A stretch of DNA of 64,000 nucleotides from Venatoribacter pacificus (lineage in GTDB: Bacteria; Pseudomonadota; Gammaproteobacteria; Pseudomonadales; Oceanobacteraceae), in NCBI RefSeq assembly GCF_025318105.1, contig NZ_JAOANI010000014.1, forward strand, positions 1-64,000. The letters are read 5' to 3'. The position numbers and the translations under genes were made by a program. The notes beneath the pieces were generated by a model. The model made no database searches and had not been told where the DNA came from. It worked only from the letters and a program-made list of their open reading frames with translations. Positions 18,500 to 27,304 of the stretch are shown one piece after another; the stretch's first letter is position 1, and the number at the start of each line of letters is the position of its first letter.

Positions 18500-19266
18500 T
18501 AGACCCGAGAGCCATCGTTGATCCCGGTGCCCGCATTGCGGCAAACGTGGAAATTGGTCCTTTTTCCATTATCGGCCCGGACGTAGAAATCGGCGAAGGC
18601 ACGGTAATTGGCCCGCACGTTATTGTGCGCGGGCCAACAACGATTGGTAAAAACAATCGTATTTTTCAGTTTTCCAGTATTGGCGAAGAATGCCAGGACA
18701 AAAAATACGCCGGTGAGCCAACCACGCTGGTGATTGGCGATAACAACGTGATCCGTGAAGCCTGTACCTTTCACCGTGGAACGGTGCAGGATAACGGCAC
18801 CACCATCGTCGGCAGCAATAACCTGTTTATGGTGAATGTGCATGTCGCTCACGATGCCGTGATTGGTGATAATTGTATTCTGGCGAACGACACCAACGTT
18901 GCCGGCCATGTAAAAATCGGTGATTGGGCCATTCTGGGCGGTGCCACACAGGTGCACCAGTTCTGCCTGATTGGCGCGCACTCTATGTGTGGTGCCGGCA
19001 CCGTTGTTTTAAAAGATATTCCTGCCTATGTGATGGCGCTGGGTTATCCGGCGACGCCTCACGGCATTAACAGCGAAGGTCTGAAACGCCGTGGTTTCAG
19101 CAAAGAAAGCATTAAGCTGATACGCAGTGCGTATAAAACCCTGTACCGTCAGGGCCTGACACTGGCCGAAGCGCTGGAAGTACTGGTGCCGCAGGCTGAA
19201 CAGGACGATGGCGTGCGGCAGTTGGTCGAAAGCCTGCAGGCCGCTTCACGGGGCATTATCCGATAA
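18496..19266 (+). CDS. lpxA: UDP-N-acetylglucosamine O-acyltransferase
   Basis: First step of lipid A synthesis. The whole N-terminal two-thirds consists of hexapeptide repeats of a left-handed beta-helix, e.g. ANVEIGPFSIIGPDVEIG. The catalytic His lies in VNVHVAHDAVIGD, and the acyl-chain ruler region follows in GGATQVHQFCLIG. A helical C-terminal domain completes the 256 residues, as expected. It is embedded in the lpxD-fabZ-lpxA-lpxB operon. Confidence 0.98.
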   Translation: MIDPRAIVDPGARIAANVEIGPFSIIGPDVEIGEGTVIGPHVIVRGPTTIGKNNRIFQFSSIGEECQDKKYAGEPTTLVIGDNNVIREACTFHRGTVQDNGTTIVGSNNLFMVNVHVAHDAVIGDNCILANDTNVAGHVKIGDWAILGGATQVHQFCLIGAHSMCGAGTVVLKDIPAYVMALGYPATPHGINSEGLKRRGFSKESIKLIRSAYKTLYRQGLTLAEALEVLVPQAEQDDGVRQLVESLQAASRGIIR

Positions 19267-19268
19267 TC

Positions 19269-20402
19269 ATGCGTATTGCCATTGTTGCCGGTGAGACGTC
19301 GGGCGATATGCTCGGCGCAGGCCTGATTAAATCCCTTAAAGCCCGTTACCCTGATGCCGAATTTGAAGGTATCGGCGGTCCGTTGATGCAGGCGCAGGGC
19401 TTCAAAAGCTTTGTACCGATGGAGCGTTTATCGGTGATGGGGCTGGTGGAAGTACTGGGGCGTTTATTCGAACTGCTGAAAGTGCGACGCGATCTGGTCA
19501 AACTGTGGAAGAAAAATCCGCCGGATGTCTTTATTGGTATCGATGCGCCGGATTTTAATCTCAGCCTTGAACAACAATTACGTGAAGCCGGTATTAAAAC
19601 CGCTCATTACGTCAGTCCCTCGGTCTGGGCGTGGCGAGAAAAACGTGTCTTCAAAATAGCTAAAGCTGTTGATCTGATGCTGACGCTGTTTCCGTTTGAA
19701 GCCAAATTCTACGAGAAACATCAGGTGCCGGTGAAATTTGTCGGTCATCACCTGGCCGATAAAATTCCGTTTGATACCCCGGTTGCGCCGGCACGGGAAG
19801 ATCTCGGGCTCGATAACAAACGCCCTGTTGTGTGCCTGATGCCCGGCAGCCGCAGTGGTGAGGTTGAGCGTCTGGGGGCTTTGTTTCTGCAGACTGCTGA
19901 GCGTATGTTGCTGAAACGCAACGACCTGCAATTTATTATTCCGGCCGCTTCGGTCGAGCGTCGTAACCAGATCGAAGCCATGCTTGCCGCTTATACGGCC
20001 AGCCTGCCGGTGAAAGTGGTACTGGGTCAGTCGCATACCTGTATGGCCGCTGCCGATACAATTTTGCTGGCGTCTGGTACGGCAACCCTCGAAGCCATGC
20101 TGCTGAAAAAGCCCATGGTTGTGAGTTATATCGTGGCACCACTGACCTATCGCATTCTGAAAAAACTGGTGACTCAGCCTTATATTTCACTGCCTAATTT
20201 ATTGGCCGGACGCGAATTAGTGCCGGAATTTATTCAGCACGACGCCACGCCGGAAAATCTGTCTGAAGCACTGCTGGTGCGTCTGGAAGATTCCGACGCC
20301 ATGCATCAGCTGCACGAAACTTTTCTGTTTATTCATCGCCTGCTGAAGCGTAATGCCGATGATGAAGCGGCGGATGCTATCAGCGCGTTGCTCAATCAAT
20401 AA
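19269..20402 (+). CDS. lpxB: Lipid-A-disaccharide synthase
   Basis: GT19 glycosyltransferase joining UDP-diacylglucosamine and lipid X into the lipid A disaccharide at the inner-membrane face. The N-terminal AGETSGDMLGAGLI, the GIDAPDFN block, the SPSVWAWRE block and the PGSRSGEVERLG nucleotide-binding loop are all present. At 377 residues it is the usual length. Its stop codon overlaps the rnhB start by one base. Confidence 0.97.
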   Translation: MRIAIVAGETSGDMLGAGLIKSLKARYPDAEFEGIGGPLMQAQGFKSFVPMERLSVMGLVEVLGRLFELLKVRRDLVKLWKKNPPDVFIGIDAPDFNLSLEQQLREAGIKTAHYVSPSVWAWREKRVFKIAKAVDLMLTLFPFEAKFYEKHQVPVKFVGHHLADKIPFDTPVAPAREDLGLDNKRPVVCLMPGSRSGEVERLGALFLQTAERMLLKRNDLQFIIPAASVERRNQIEAMLAAYTASLPVKVVLGQSHTCMAAADTILLASGTATLEAMLLKKPMVVSYIVAPLTYRILKKLVTQPYISLPNLLAGRELVPEFIQHDATPENLSEALLVRLEDSDAMHQLHETFLFIHRLLKRNADDEAADAISALLNQ

Positions 20403-21025
20403 TGACCGACACTGCTACCGACTATCAGACCGAAATCGAAGCATCCCTGTGTCAGCAGGGCATTCCCTATTGTGGCGTGGACGAAGCCGGTGCAGGTCCC
20501 TTATGTGGCGATGTCATGGCTGCCGCTGTGATTCTCGACCCGGAAAATCCGATTGAAGGATTGAATGATTCGAAAAAACTCACGGAAAAAAAACGTGAAA
20601 AGCTATTCGATGAAATCCGTGAAAAAGCGCTCGATTACTGCATTGCCCGCGCAACCGTTGAAGAAATTGATCAGCTGAATATTCTTAATGCGCGCATGCT
20701 GGCCATGAGCCGCGCGATTGATGGCCTTAAACTGCCTTGTCAGCACGCGTTGGTGGATGGCAATAAAGCGCCGCAAACGACTTTGGATGTAACCACCATT
20801 ATTAAAGGCGACAGTCTGGTGACGGCGATTTCTGCCGCTTCGGTACTGGCGAAGGTTCAGCGCGATCGTGAAATGCTGGAGCTGGATAAACAGTATCCGG
20901 GTTACGGTTTTGCCAAACATAAAGGCTATGGCACCGCAGCGCATATGGAAGCGCTGCAGGCGCTGGGGCCGTGTGAAATTCACCGGCGCAGTTATGCACC
21001 GGTAAAAGCCTTGCTGAAAGATTAA
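20402..21025 (+). CDS. rnhB: Ribonuclease HII
   Basis: Removes RNA or single ribonucleotides from DNA. The catalytic acids are visible: D and E of CGVDEAG, D in ALVDGNKAPQ and D in SVLAKVQRDREM. The usual GRG motif that reads the RNA-DNA junction appears here as GAG (DEAGAGPLCG), an Arg-to-Ala change at a normally conserved position. Length (207) is normal. dnaE, the usual next gene in this operon, is absent; a convergent acyltransferase follows instead. Confidence 0.94.
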   Translation: MTDTATDYQTEIEASLCQQGIPYCGVDEAGAGPLCGDVMAAAVILDPENPIEGLNDSKKLTEKKREKLFDEIREKALDYCIARATVEEIDQLNILNARMLAMSRAIDGLKLPCQHALVDGNKAPQTTLDVTTIIKGDSLVTAISAASVLAKVQRDREMLELDKQYPGYGFAKHKGYGTAAHMEALQALGPCEIHRRSYAPVKALLKD

Positions 21026-21046
21026 TGCTGTGTTTTTTAGATGCGG

Positions 21047-21850
21047 CTAACGGCGGAATTTAATCGCCTGCTCGTAGGTTTTGCGGCGCAGTAAATCGCG
21101 GATGGCTTCATTCTCCAGATCGGCCAGCTCAGCCCACTCAATGCGTTCACCAATCCCCATCTGAATCGTTGAATTCTGTTTTTTCAGAAACTCCGCCGGA
21201 ATCCGCAGCGTGCGCAGCGCCGGATGCACTTTGCCGAACATATGAAAGCTGCGGCTGTTATGGCCATGAAAATAGACCGGAATAACCGGGACTTCGGCTT
21301 TGCGGATCATACGGATACTGGAGATTGACCAGGGGCGGTCATAAATACCCGATTGGCCTTTATACCAGGTGGAAACCTCTCCGGCCGGGAACAGCCCTAG
21401 GCCTTCACCACGTTCAAGTTGTGCCAGCGATTTGCGCATGCCGCCCATGCCTTTCGGGCCGGAATTTTCAAACGGATTTACGGTAATAAATAAATCGGAG
21501 ATCGGCGCGAAATAGCTCAGCAGAAAATTGGCCACCGCACGGAATTCCGGGCGTTTACGGCCAATCACCAGCAGCAGAATGACACCGTCGAGAAAACCAA
21601 ACGGATGGTTGGATACGGTAACGAACGGGCCTTCCGCAGGAATGGCCGCATCCAGTGCCTGTGGATCATAATCCAGATGAATTTTCAGATGCTGCAGGGC
21701 GTTTTCAATCATATCGATGCCCTGTTTTTCATCCAGCTGGTTGTAAATACGATTCAGCGTTGGGCCTTTCAGCAGGCGCAGCAGCCATTCCAGTTTACGT
21801 GGTGTCAGGCCGGTGGCCTGCAGTAACCCCTGACGGTCAAACAACTCCAT
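21047..21850 (-). CDS. Lysophospholipid acyltransferase family protein (PlsC-like)
   Basis: Probable membrane-associated acyltransferase of the LPLAT superfamily. The catalytic block reads VSNHPFGFLDG, an NHPFG...D variant of the NHX4D motif seen in the hemolysin-like LPLAT subgroup. The substrate-binding FPAGEVSTW block and the VPVIPVYFHG block follow in the right order. The donor and acceptor cannot be told from sequence. It is convergent with rnhB and divergent from the YhiN-family gene, with only 77 bases between the two starts. Confidence 0.85.
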   Translation of the reverse strand: MELFDRQGLLQATGLTPRKLEWLLRLLKGPTLNRIYNQLDEKQGIDMIENALQHLKIHLDYDPQALDAAIPAEGPFVTVSNHPFGFLDGVILLLVIGRKRPEFRAVANFLLSYFAPISDLFITVNPFENSGPKGMGGMRKSLAQLERGEGLGLFPAGEVSTWYKGQSGIYDRPWSISSIRMIRKAEVPVIPVYFHGHNSRSFHMFGKVHPALRTLRIPAEFLKKQNSTIQMGIGERIEWAELADLENEAIRDLLRRKTYEQAIKFRR

Positions 21851-21927
21851 AACGCTGACTACTCTTTATTGTTGGATTCGATGGCATAATGGCGTCTTGT
21901 CCACAGACCACGACGCTTGAATAGTTT

Positions 21928-23130
21928 ATGACCGAAATGCTACAGAAATTTGATGTGATCGTCATTGGTGCCGGTGCCGCCGGTTTAATGTGCGCCGCCC
22001 AGGCGGCAGCCCGCGGCCGTTCCGTACTGGTGCTGGATCATGCCAATAAAGCCGGTAAAAAAATTCTGATGTCGGGCGGTGGGCGCTGTAACTTCACCAA
22101 CTACTTTGTGGCCCCGGATAAATATCTGAGCCATAACCCGCATTTCTGTAAATCGGCCCTCAAGCGTTATACCCAGTGGGACTTTATTGCGCTGGTGGAG
22201 CGTTATGGCGTGGCCTATCACGAGAAAAAAGACGGCCAGTTGTTCTGTGATAACAAAGCCTCCGACATTCTTAATCTGCTGCTGAGCGAGTGCGAACAGC
22301 AGGGCGTACAGATCCGGCTGGATACGCCGGTCAGTGCGGTTGCGCAATGCACTCAGCAAGGCTGTCGTTACCAGCTCAGGGGTGGGGGTGTGTGGCTGGG
22401 CTGTGAATCGTTGGTGGTCGCCAGCGGTGGGCCATCCATCCCCACACTGGGAGCAACGGGCTTTGGCTATGAGCTGGCACAGCAGTTTGGTCTTAACGTG
22501 TATGCGCCGCGCGCCGGTCTGGTGCCATTCACCCTGACCGACCATAACAAACAACTGAGTGAATCTTTGTCCGGCAGTGCGCTGAATGTTGATGTGGCCT
22601 GTGCCGGGCAGAGCTTCCGCGACGATATGCTGTTTACCCACCGTGGCCTCAGTGGTCCGGCCATGCTGCAGATTTCATCCTATTGGCAGGCCGGACAAAG
22701 CCTGAACATTAATCTGCTGCCAGATCATGAGGTTGCCGGTCTGCTGCGTCAGCAACAACACGAGCGCCCCAAACTGTCGTTGAAAAACTGGCTGGCAGAG
22801 CTGACCACACAAAAATTTGCCGAGAAATGGCTGGCGTCTTCTGCCTGGCAGCAGAGCACGTTAGCGCAGCTGTCCGGTGCCGATATGGATGTCATCGCGC
22901 AAAGTTTGCATGAATGGCAGGTTAAACCCGCCGGTACGGAAGGCTACCGCACCGCTGAGGTGGCGTTAGGCGGCGTGGATACCGACGAGCTGTCGTCCAA
23001 AACCATGGAAGTGCAACGCTTTCCCGGCTTGTTCTTTATCGGCGAGGTGGTCGATGTCACCGGACATCTGGGTGGCTTTAATTTTCAATGGGCGTGGTCG
23101 AGTGCGGTTGCGGCAGCCGAGTTTGTCTAA
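21928..23130 (+). CDS. NAD(P)/FAD-dependent oxidoreductase, YhiN/HI0933 family
   Basis: Flavoprotein of the HI0933/YhiN family, function not established. The N-terminal Rossmann FAD site is VIVIGAGAAGLMCAAQA, followed by the family hallmark KILMSGGGRCNFTN. A C-terminal GE-V-D-V-TGHLGGFNFQWAWSSA block closes the FAD site. Length (400) fits the family. It is monocistronic by appearance; after it comes a 124-base gap before the H-NOX group. Confidence 0.9.
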   Translation: MTEMLQKFDVIVIGAGAAGLMCAAQAAARGRSVLVLDHANKAGKKILMSGGGRCNFTNYFVAPDKYLSHNPHFCKSALKRYTQWDFIALVERYGVAYHEKKDGQLFCDNKASDILNLLLSECEQQGVQIRLDTPVSAVAQCTQQGCRYQLRGGGVWLGCESLVVASGGPSIPTLGATGFGYELAQQFGLNVYAPRAGLVPFTLTDHNKQLSESLSGSALNVDVACAGQSFRDDMLFTHRGLSGPAMLQISSYWQAGQSLNINLLPDHEVAGLLRQQQHERPKLSLKNWLAELTTQKFAEKWLASSAWQQSTLAQLSGADMDVIAQSLHEWQVKPAGTEGYRTAEVALGGVDTDELSSKTMEVQRFPGLFFIGEVVDVTGHLGGFNFQWAWSSAVAAAEFV

Positions 23131-23253
23131 GCGTCTGTAATTTCTTAAAACAGTCTTATTAAGATCCTTTTCTTCTGATAGTGAGGTATCAGGCAAGGGT
23201 GCCACAGAATTGATTGGCTAAACTGAAGTCATATCAGTCAGATCGGGTGCCCT

Positions 23254-23424
23254 ATGTCCTCACTCCGGATTTACACATTGCCTGTCAGTTTTCACCCCCG
23301 GGATCGCGGTTGGCACCGTGCGCAATGCACCGTATTGCGCATGGGCTGTGCCCTTAGCGCTTTTCTGACGCAACGTTTGCAAGGCGGGCATGGCCTGCTG
23401 TGCCAGTGCGGGGTCTCTCTATGA
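23254..23424 (+). CDS. Possible small coupled ORF upstream of H-NOX (56 aa)
   Basis: A 56-codon reading frame begins with ATG at 23254 (MSSLRIYTLPVSF) and ends with a TGA that overlaps the H-NOX start codon as ATGA. It has four Cys residues, including CQC near the end, and a basic middle part. The overlap suggests translational coupling, but the ribosome binding site is weak (GGG about 5 bases upstream) and I recognise no family. It could be a leader peptide, a small regulatory protein or chance. Confidence 0.4.
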   Translation: MSSLRIYTLPVSFHPRDRGWHRAQCTVLRMGCALSAFLTQRLQGGHGLLCQCGVSL

Positions 23425-23960
23425 AAGGTGTGGTTTTCGATATTTTGCGCGATATGGTCGAAGAGCAATTTGGTCTGGCTGGCTGGAATGCCGTACTCGA
23501 ACAGGCCGGTTCGGAAGGCTTGTATCTGTCAACCCAGACCTATCCGGATGCTGAGCTGTTAGGGCTGGTGGCTGCCGCCAGTGAGGTAACCGGTAAACCC
23601 GTTGATGAGCTGGTTTTTGCCTTCGGTGAATTTATGGTGAAAGAATTTTATGCCCGCTTTCCGGACTTCTTTGATAACGCCAGTGGGCTGATTAACTTTC
23701 TGGTGTCGATCGACCGGATTGTTCATGTCGAAGTAAGAAAGCTCTATCCGGACGCGGCACTGCCCAGTTTCACCTACCAAGGGGGCAGTATTGACGAAAT
23801 CACCATGAATTACCGCTCGCCACGCAAGTTGTGCCGTTTGGCTGAAGGCCTGATCGCCGGCAGTGCCAGACATTTTGGCGAGCGATATCAACTGCAACAT
23901 GATCCCTGTATGCATCAGGGGGCCGACTGTTGCAGTCTGCACATTAAGCTCGAGAGGTAA
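23421..23960 (+). CDS. H-NOX (heme nitric oxide/oxygen binding) protein
   Basis: Cytosolic heme protein that senses nitric oxide. It starts MKGVVFDILRDM, typical of the family. The proximal heme ligand is H102, and the porphyrin-carboxylate motif YxSxR is exact (Y131, S133, R135). The 179-residue length is that of stand-alone bacterial H-NOX. The reading frame extends upstream to a GTG at 23400, but 23421 matches the family N-terminus. Its stop overlaps the start of a histidine kinase, which by established H-NOX biology should be its partner: NO-bound H-NOX changes the kinase's autophosphorylation. Confidence 0.93.
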   Translation: MKGVVFDILRDMVEEQFGLAGWNAVLEQAGSEGLYLSTQTYPDAELLGLVAAASEVTGKPVDELVFAFGEFMVKEFYARFPDFFDNASGLINFLVSIDRIVHVEVRKLYPDAALPSFTYQGGSIDEITMNYRSPRKLCRLAEGLIAGSARHFGERYQLQHDPCMHQGADCCSLHIKLER

Positions 23961-24904
23961 TGGTCGCGATGTCTGAGACGGATTACGAAACAGCCTATCT
24001 GCGTGAAAAACAGTTACGCAAACAAGCGGAGCAACTGCTGGAAGACCGTTCGCGCGAACTTTTCCTGGCCAATGAGCAGCTGAAGGAAGTTAACAGCAAC
24101 CTGCAGGAACAGCAGCAGATTGTCGTTCAATCCGAGAAAATGGCCTCTCTGGGGGTTTTGGCGGCGGGGGTCGCACACGAAATTAATAATCCGCTGGGTT
24201 ATATCTACAGCAATTTTTCCAGCCTTGTGGAAGGTCTGCAGGATATACAACGCCTTCTGAATTACATGGATGGCGTCATTGCCAAAGGCGAAACCGCCGA
24301 GTCTCTGCGGGATGGCTGGCGTAATGCCTTATTACAATTTGATATTGCTTACCTGCTCAGTGATTACCAAAGTCTGGCACTGGAAACCATTGAAGGACTG
24401 GAGCGGGTGAAGCAAATTGTGGCCGATCTAAAATCGTTTATCCGTCAGGAAGATGGCGAAAAAGCGCCGGTGGATGTGAATGACTGCCTGCGAGGGGCGC
24501 TGAATATTCTGAATAATCAGACCAAGTACCATGCGCAGGTCGAGGTCGATTACGGCGAGCTGCCGGTTATTCAGGGCTATTTTGGCAAGCTTAATCAAGT
24601 GTTCACCAACCTGATTGCCAATGCCAATCAGGCGGTGCCGGAAAATGGTCTGATCCGTATCAGCAGCCGGCTGGTGGATGGCTGGATTGAAGTCGCCGTC
24701 AGCGATAACGGTTACGGTATCAGTGAAGAGCATATGCGCCACTTGTTCACCCCGTTTTTTACCACCAAACCCGTGGGCGAGGGCACGGGGTTGGGGTTGT
24801 CGATCTCCCATGGCATGGTGCAGGAGCACGGTGGTGAAATCAGCGTTAAAAGCAAACCCGGCGAGGGTGCGACGTTTACCGTCAGACTCCCCGTGAAGGC
24901 TTAA
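23960..24904 (+). CDS. H-NOX-associated sensor histidine kinase
   Basis: Soluble histidine kinase of 314 residues with no membrane segment, consistent with input from the cytosolic H-NOX. An N-terminal coiled coil (about 10-58) leads to the phosphoacceptor helix with AHEINNPLG (H73). The ATPase domain shows the N box NLIANANQA, G1 SDNGYGI, the F box PFFTTK and the G2 box GTGLGLSISHG. No receiver domain or response regulator is fused or adjacent, so the downstream target must be elsewhere. The ATG at 23960 overlaps the H-NOX stop; an ATG at 23969 is an alternative. Confidence 0.92.
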   Translation: MVAMSETDYETAYLREKQLRKQAEQLLEDRSRELFLANEQLKEVNSNLQEQQQIVVQSEKMASLGVLAAGVAHEINNPLGYIYSNFSSLVEGLQDIQRLLNYMDGVIAKGETAESLRDGWRNALLQFDIAYLLSDYQSLALETIEGLERVKQIVADLKSFIRQEDGEKAPVDVNDCLRGALNILNNQTKYHAQVEVDYGELPVIQGYFGKLNQVFTNLIANANQAVPENGLIRISSRLVDGWIEVAVSDNGYGISEEHMRHLFTPFFTTKPVGEGTGLGLSISHGMVQEHGGEISVKSKPGEGATFTVRLPVKA

Positions 24905-25129
24905 TCATTCGCGTTTTCAGCCCTTTCTTCCGGCCTTATTGGCCGGGAATTCTCTCCTCTTTTTATTTATTTCCTCCCCATTCACACCAAAAATGTCAGG
25001 TATACATGGTATTGATTTCAATTATGGGGGGGAAGTCACTACTATTCGCCTGCATTTAACGTACTGCCCGCAGTCATCGAGGCCGCCAGGACAGACGTAC
25101 CCCACCCACAATGTTGAAAGGATTGACTC

Positions 25130-26731
25130 ATGTCAGCTTATCAAGACGAAATCAAAGCCGTAGCAGCTCTGAAAGAACAGAATGGTGCCTCTTGGGACGC
25201 TATCACCCCAGAATATGCAGCCCGTATGCGCATTCAGAACAAGTTCAAAACTGGTCTGGATATCGCTAAGTACACCGCTGGCATCATGCGTCGCGACATG
25301 GCTGCATTCGATGCAGACAAAACCAAATACACTCAGTCTCTGGGTTGCTGGCACGGTTTCGTAGGTCAGCAGAAGCTGATCTCTATCAAGAAGCACTTCG
25401 GTACTACCGAACGTAAATACCTGTACCTGTCTGGCTGGATGGTTGCTGCTCTGCGCTCTGACTTCGGTCCACTGCCTGACCAGTCTATGCACGAGAAAAC
25501 CGTTGTTGCTGACCTGATCGAAGAACTGTACAAGTTCCTGCGTCAGGCTGATGCACGTGAACTGGGTGGTCTGTTCCGTGAACTGGACGCTGCACGCGCT
25601 GCTGGCGATGCTGCTAAAGCTGACGCCGTTCAAGCAAAAATCGACAACTACGAAACTCACATCGTACCGGTTATCGCTGACATTGACGCTGGTTTCGGTA
25701 ACGAAGAAGCGACTTACCTGCTGGCTAAGAAAATGATCGAAGCCGGTGCTTGTGCACTGCAGATCGAAAACCAGGTTGCTGATGAGAAGCAGTGTGGTCA
25801 CCAGGACGGTAAAGTGACCGTTCCACATGCTGACTTCCACTCTAAAATCCGCGCTCTGCGTTACGCTTTCCTGGAAATGGGCGTTGACGACGGTGTTATC
25901 GTTGCACGTACTGACTCCGAAGGCGCTGGCCTGACCAAGCAAATCGCTGTGGTTAACGAGCCAGGCGACGAAGGCGACATCTACAACTCCTTCCTGGACG
26001 TTGAAGAAGTAACTCCAGAACAAACCAAAGCTGGCGATGTGCTGATCAGCCGTGACGGCAAGCTGGTTCGTCCTAAGCGTCTGGCTTCTGGCCTGTTCCA
26101 GTTCCGTGAAGGTACTGGCCATGAGCGTTGCGTATTCGACTGTATCCACGCTATCAACGCTGGTGCTGACCTGCTGTGGATCGAAACTGCTGTTCCGACT
26201 GTTCACGAAATCCGTGACATGATGAACGACGTTCGTAAAGTTCACCCAGATGCGAAACTGGTTTACAACAACTCTCCATCTTTCAACTGGACTCTGAGCT
26301 TCCGTCAGCAGACTTTTGATGCATGGGCAGCTGAAGGTAAAGACGTTTCTGCTTACGACCGTACCAAGCTGATGTCTGCTGACTACGATGCGTCTGAACT
26401 GGCTGCAGAAGCTGATAAGCGTATCCAGGGCTTCCAGGCTGAATCTTCACGTGAAGCGAACATCTTCCATCACCTGATCACTCTGCCGACTTACCACACC
26501 ACTGCGTTGTCTGTAGACAACCTGGCGAAAGAGTACTTCGGTGAAGCCGGTATGCTGGGTTATGTTGCTGGCGTTCAGCGTAAAGAAATCCGTCAGGGTA
26601 TCGCTTGCGTTAAACACCAGAACATGTCCGGTTCTGACATCGGCGACGACCACAAAGAATACTTTGCTGGTGAGAACGCTCTGAAAGCCGGTGGTGCTAA
26701 GAACACTTCTAACCAGTTCAACAACATCTAA
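25130..26731 (+). CDS. aceA: Isocitrate lyase (long form)
   Basis: Glyoxylate-shunt enzyme that splits isocitrate into glyoxylate and succinate, needed for growth on acetate and fatty acids. At 533 residues it is the long Pseudomonas/Acinetobacter-type AceA rather than the E. coli form of about 430 residues. The active-site segment DEKQCGHQDGKV carries the catalytic Cys. The DIDAGFGNEEATYLL metal-binding region and the C-terminal QNMSGSDIGDDH are intact. Codon use is strongly biased (CTG, CGT, GAA), suggesting high expression. AAAGGA precedes the ATG. The 225 bases upstream hold a CCGGCC/GGCCGG hairpin near 24930 but no gene. Confidence 0.97.
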   Translation: MSAYQDEIKAVAALKEQNGASWDAITPEYAARMRIQNKFKTGLDIAKYTAGIMRRDMAAFDADKTKYTQSLGCWHGFVGQQKLISIKKHFGTTERKYLYLSGWMVAALRSDFGPLPDQSMHEKTVVADLIEELYKFLRQADARELGGLFRELDAARAAGDAAKADAVQAKIDNYETHIVPVIADIDAGFGNEEATYLLAKKMIEAGACALQIENQVADEKQCGHQDGKVTVPHADFHSKIRALRYAFLEMGVDDGVIVARTDSEGAGLTKQIAVVNEPGDEGDIYNSFLDVEEVTPEQTKAGDVLISRDGKLVRPKRLASGLFQFREGTGHERCVFDCIHAINAGADLLWIETAVPTVHEIRDMMNDVRKVHPDAKLVYNNSPSFNWTLSFRQQTFDAWAAEGKDVSAYDRTKLMSADYDASELAAEADKRIQGFQAESSREANIFHHLITLPTYHTTALSVDNLAKEYFGEAGMLGYVAGVQRKEIRQGIACVKHQNMSGSDIGDDHKEYFAGENALKAGGAKNTSNQFNNI

Positions 26732-26765
26732 TTTCGATTAGGTATTGCTGACACGTTAGTGTTCG

Positions 26766-26795
26766 AAAAAGGCGACCTCAGGGTCGCCTTTTTTT
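26766..26795 (+). terminator. Terminator of aceA
   Basis: AAAAAGGCGACC and GGTCGCCTTTTTTT pair around TCA. The right arm, loop and downstream bases recur at 27305-27341. Confidence 0.93.
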
Positions 26796-26810
26796 GTGCC
26801 TGGGGTTTGA
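26774..26810 (+). repeat. 37-bp direct repeat, left copy
   Basis: This copy covers the loop and right arm of the aceA terminator plus 19 bases beyond. It is identical over 37 bp to 27305-27341. Confidence 0.9.
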
Positions 26811-27304
26811 GATATCGAAAGACTGGGTGGTAACCACTAAGTCAATAAACCAACCAGTTTCTGGTGTCTCTTATGAAAAGCAGGGCGCAGAAAACCATCA
26901 CCGCAATGCCGCTTTTCAGATCAAACGTTTCCTTTTAAATATCATGTTTCAAACACGGTTTCCGTTGAAATACGGCTGAGCGGATGACTAAAAACGGCGA
27001 TCGTGCGGCGCCAGTCAACCAGATGATTCTGCGGCCTTCAGAGCAAAACCCTGCCCCGGAACGATACAAATTATGGGTGTTTTAAAGCGTCGTTCCGGGG
27101 CGAATTGTTTTGCGTGCCGCATAATCATTGCAGTTGGCTGGATGAAGCCGGACGCGCCGAAAAGAGAGGATCGTAAGGAGATACCTCTCCTTGCATTGGG
27201 CCAGGGGCTTGCCCCGGAAAGGCGTTTCAGATTGAAAAACAGTAGTCAATTAATAGTACGGTTTGGAGTGACACAATGTCACGCCAAACTGTGGGGCAAC
27301 AGTG
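26811..27304. other. 494-bp hairpin-rich non-coding segment between direct repeats
   Basis: No convincing gene. The segment holds three palindromes: GCCCCGGAACGA / TCGTTCCGGGGC (27053-27064 and 27090-27101), GGGGCTTGCCCC near 27204, and GTTTGGAGTGACA / TGTCACGCCAAAC (27261-27289, one mismatch). It is bracketed by an exact 37-bp direct repeat, which looks like an integration or duplication scar. No transposase or integrase is visible. Confidence 0.6.

Noticed and set aside
25133..26245. A 370-codon frame antisense to aceA
   Set aside because: Shadow of a highly biased, highly expressed gene; composition is Val/Ser/Phe-skewed without motifs.
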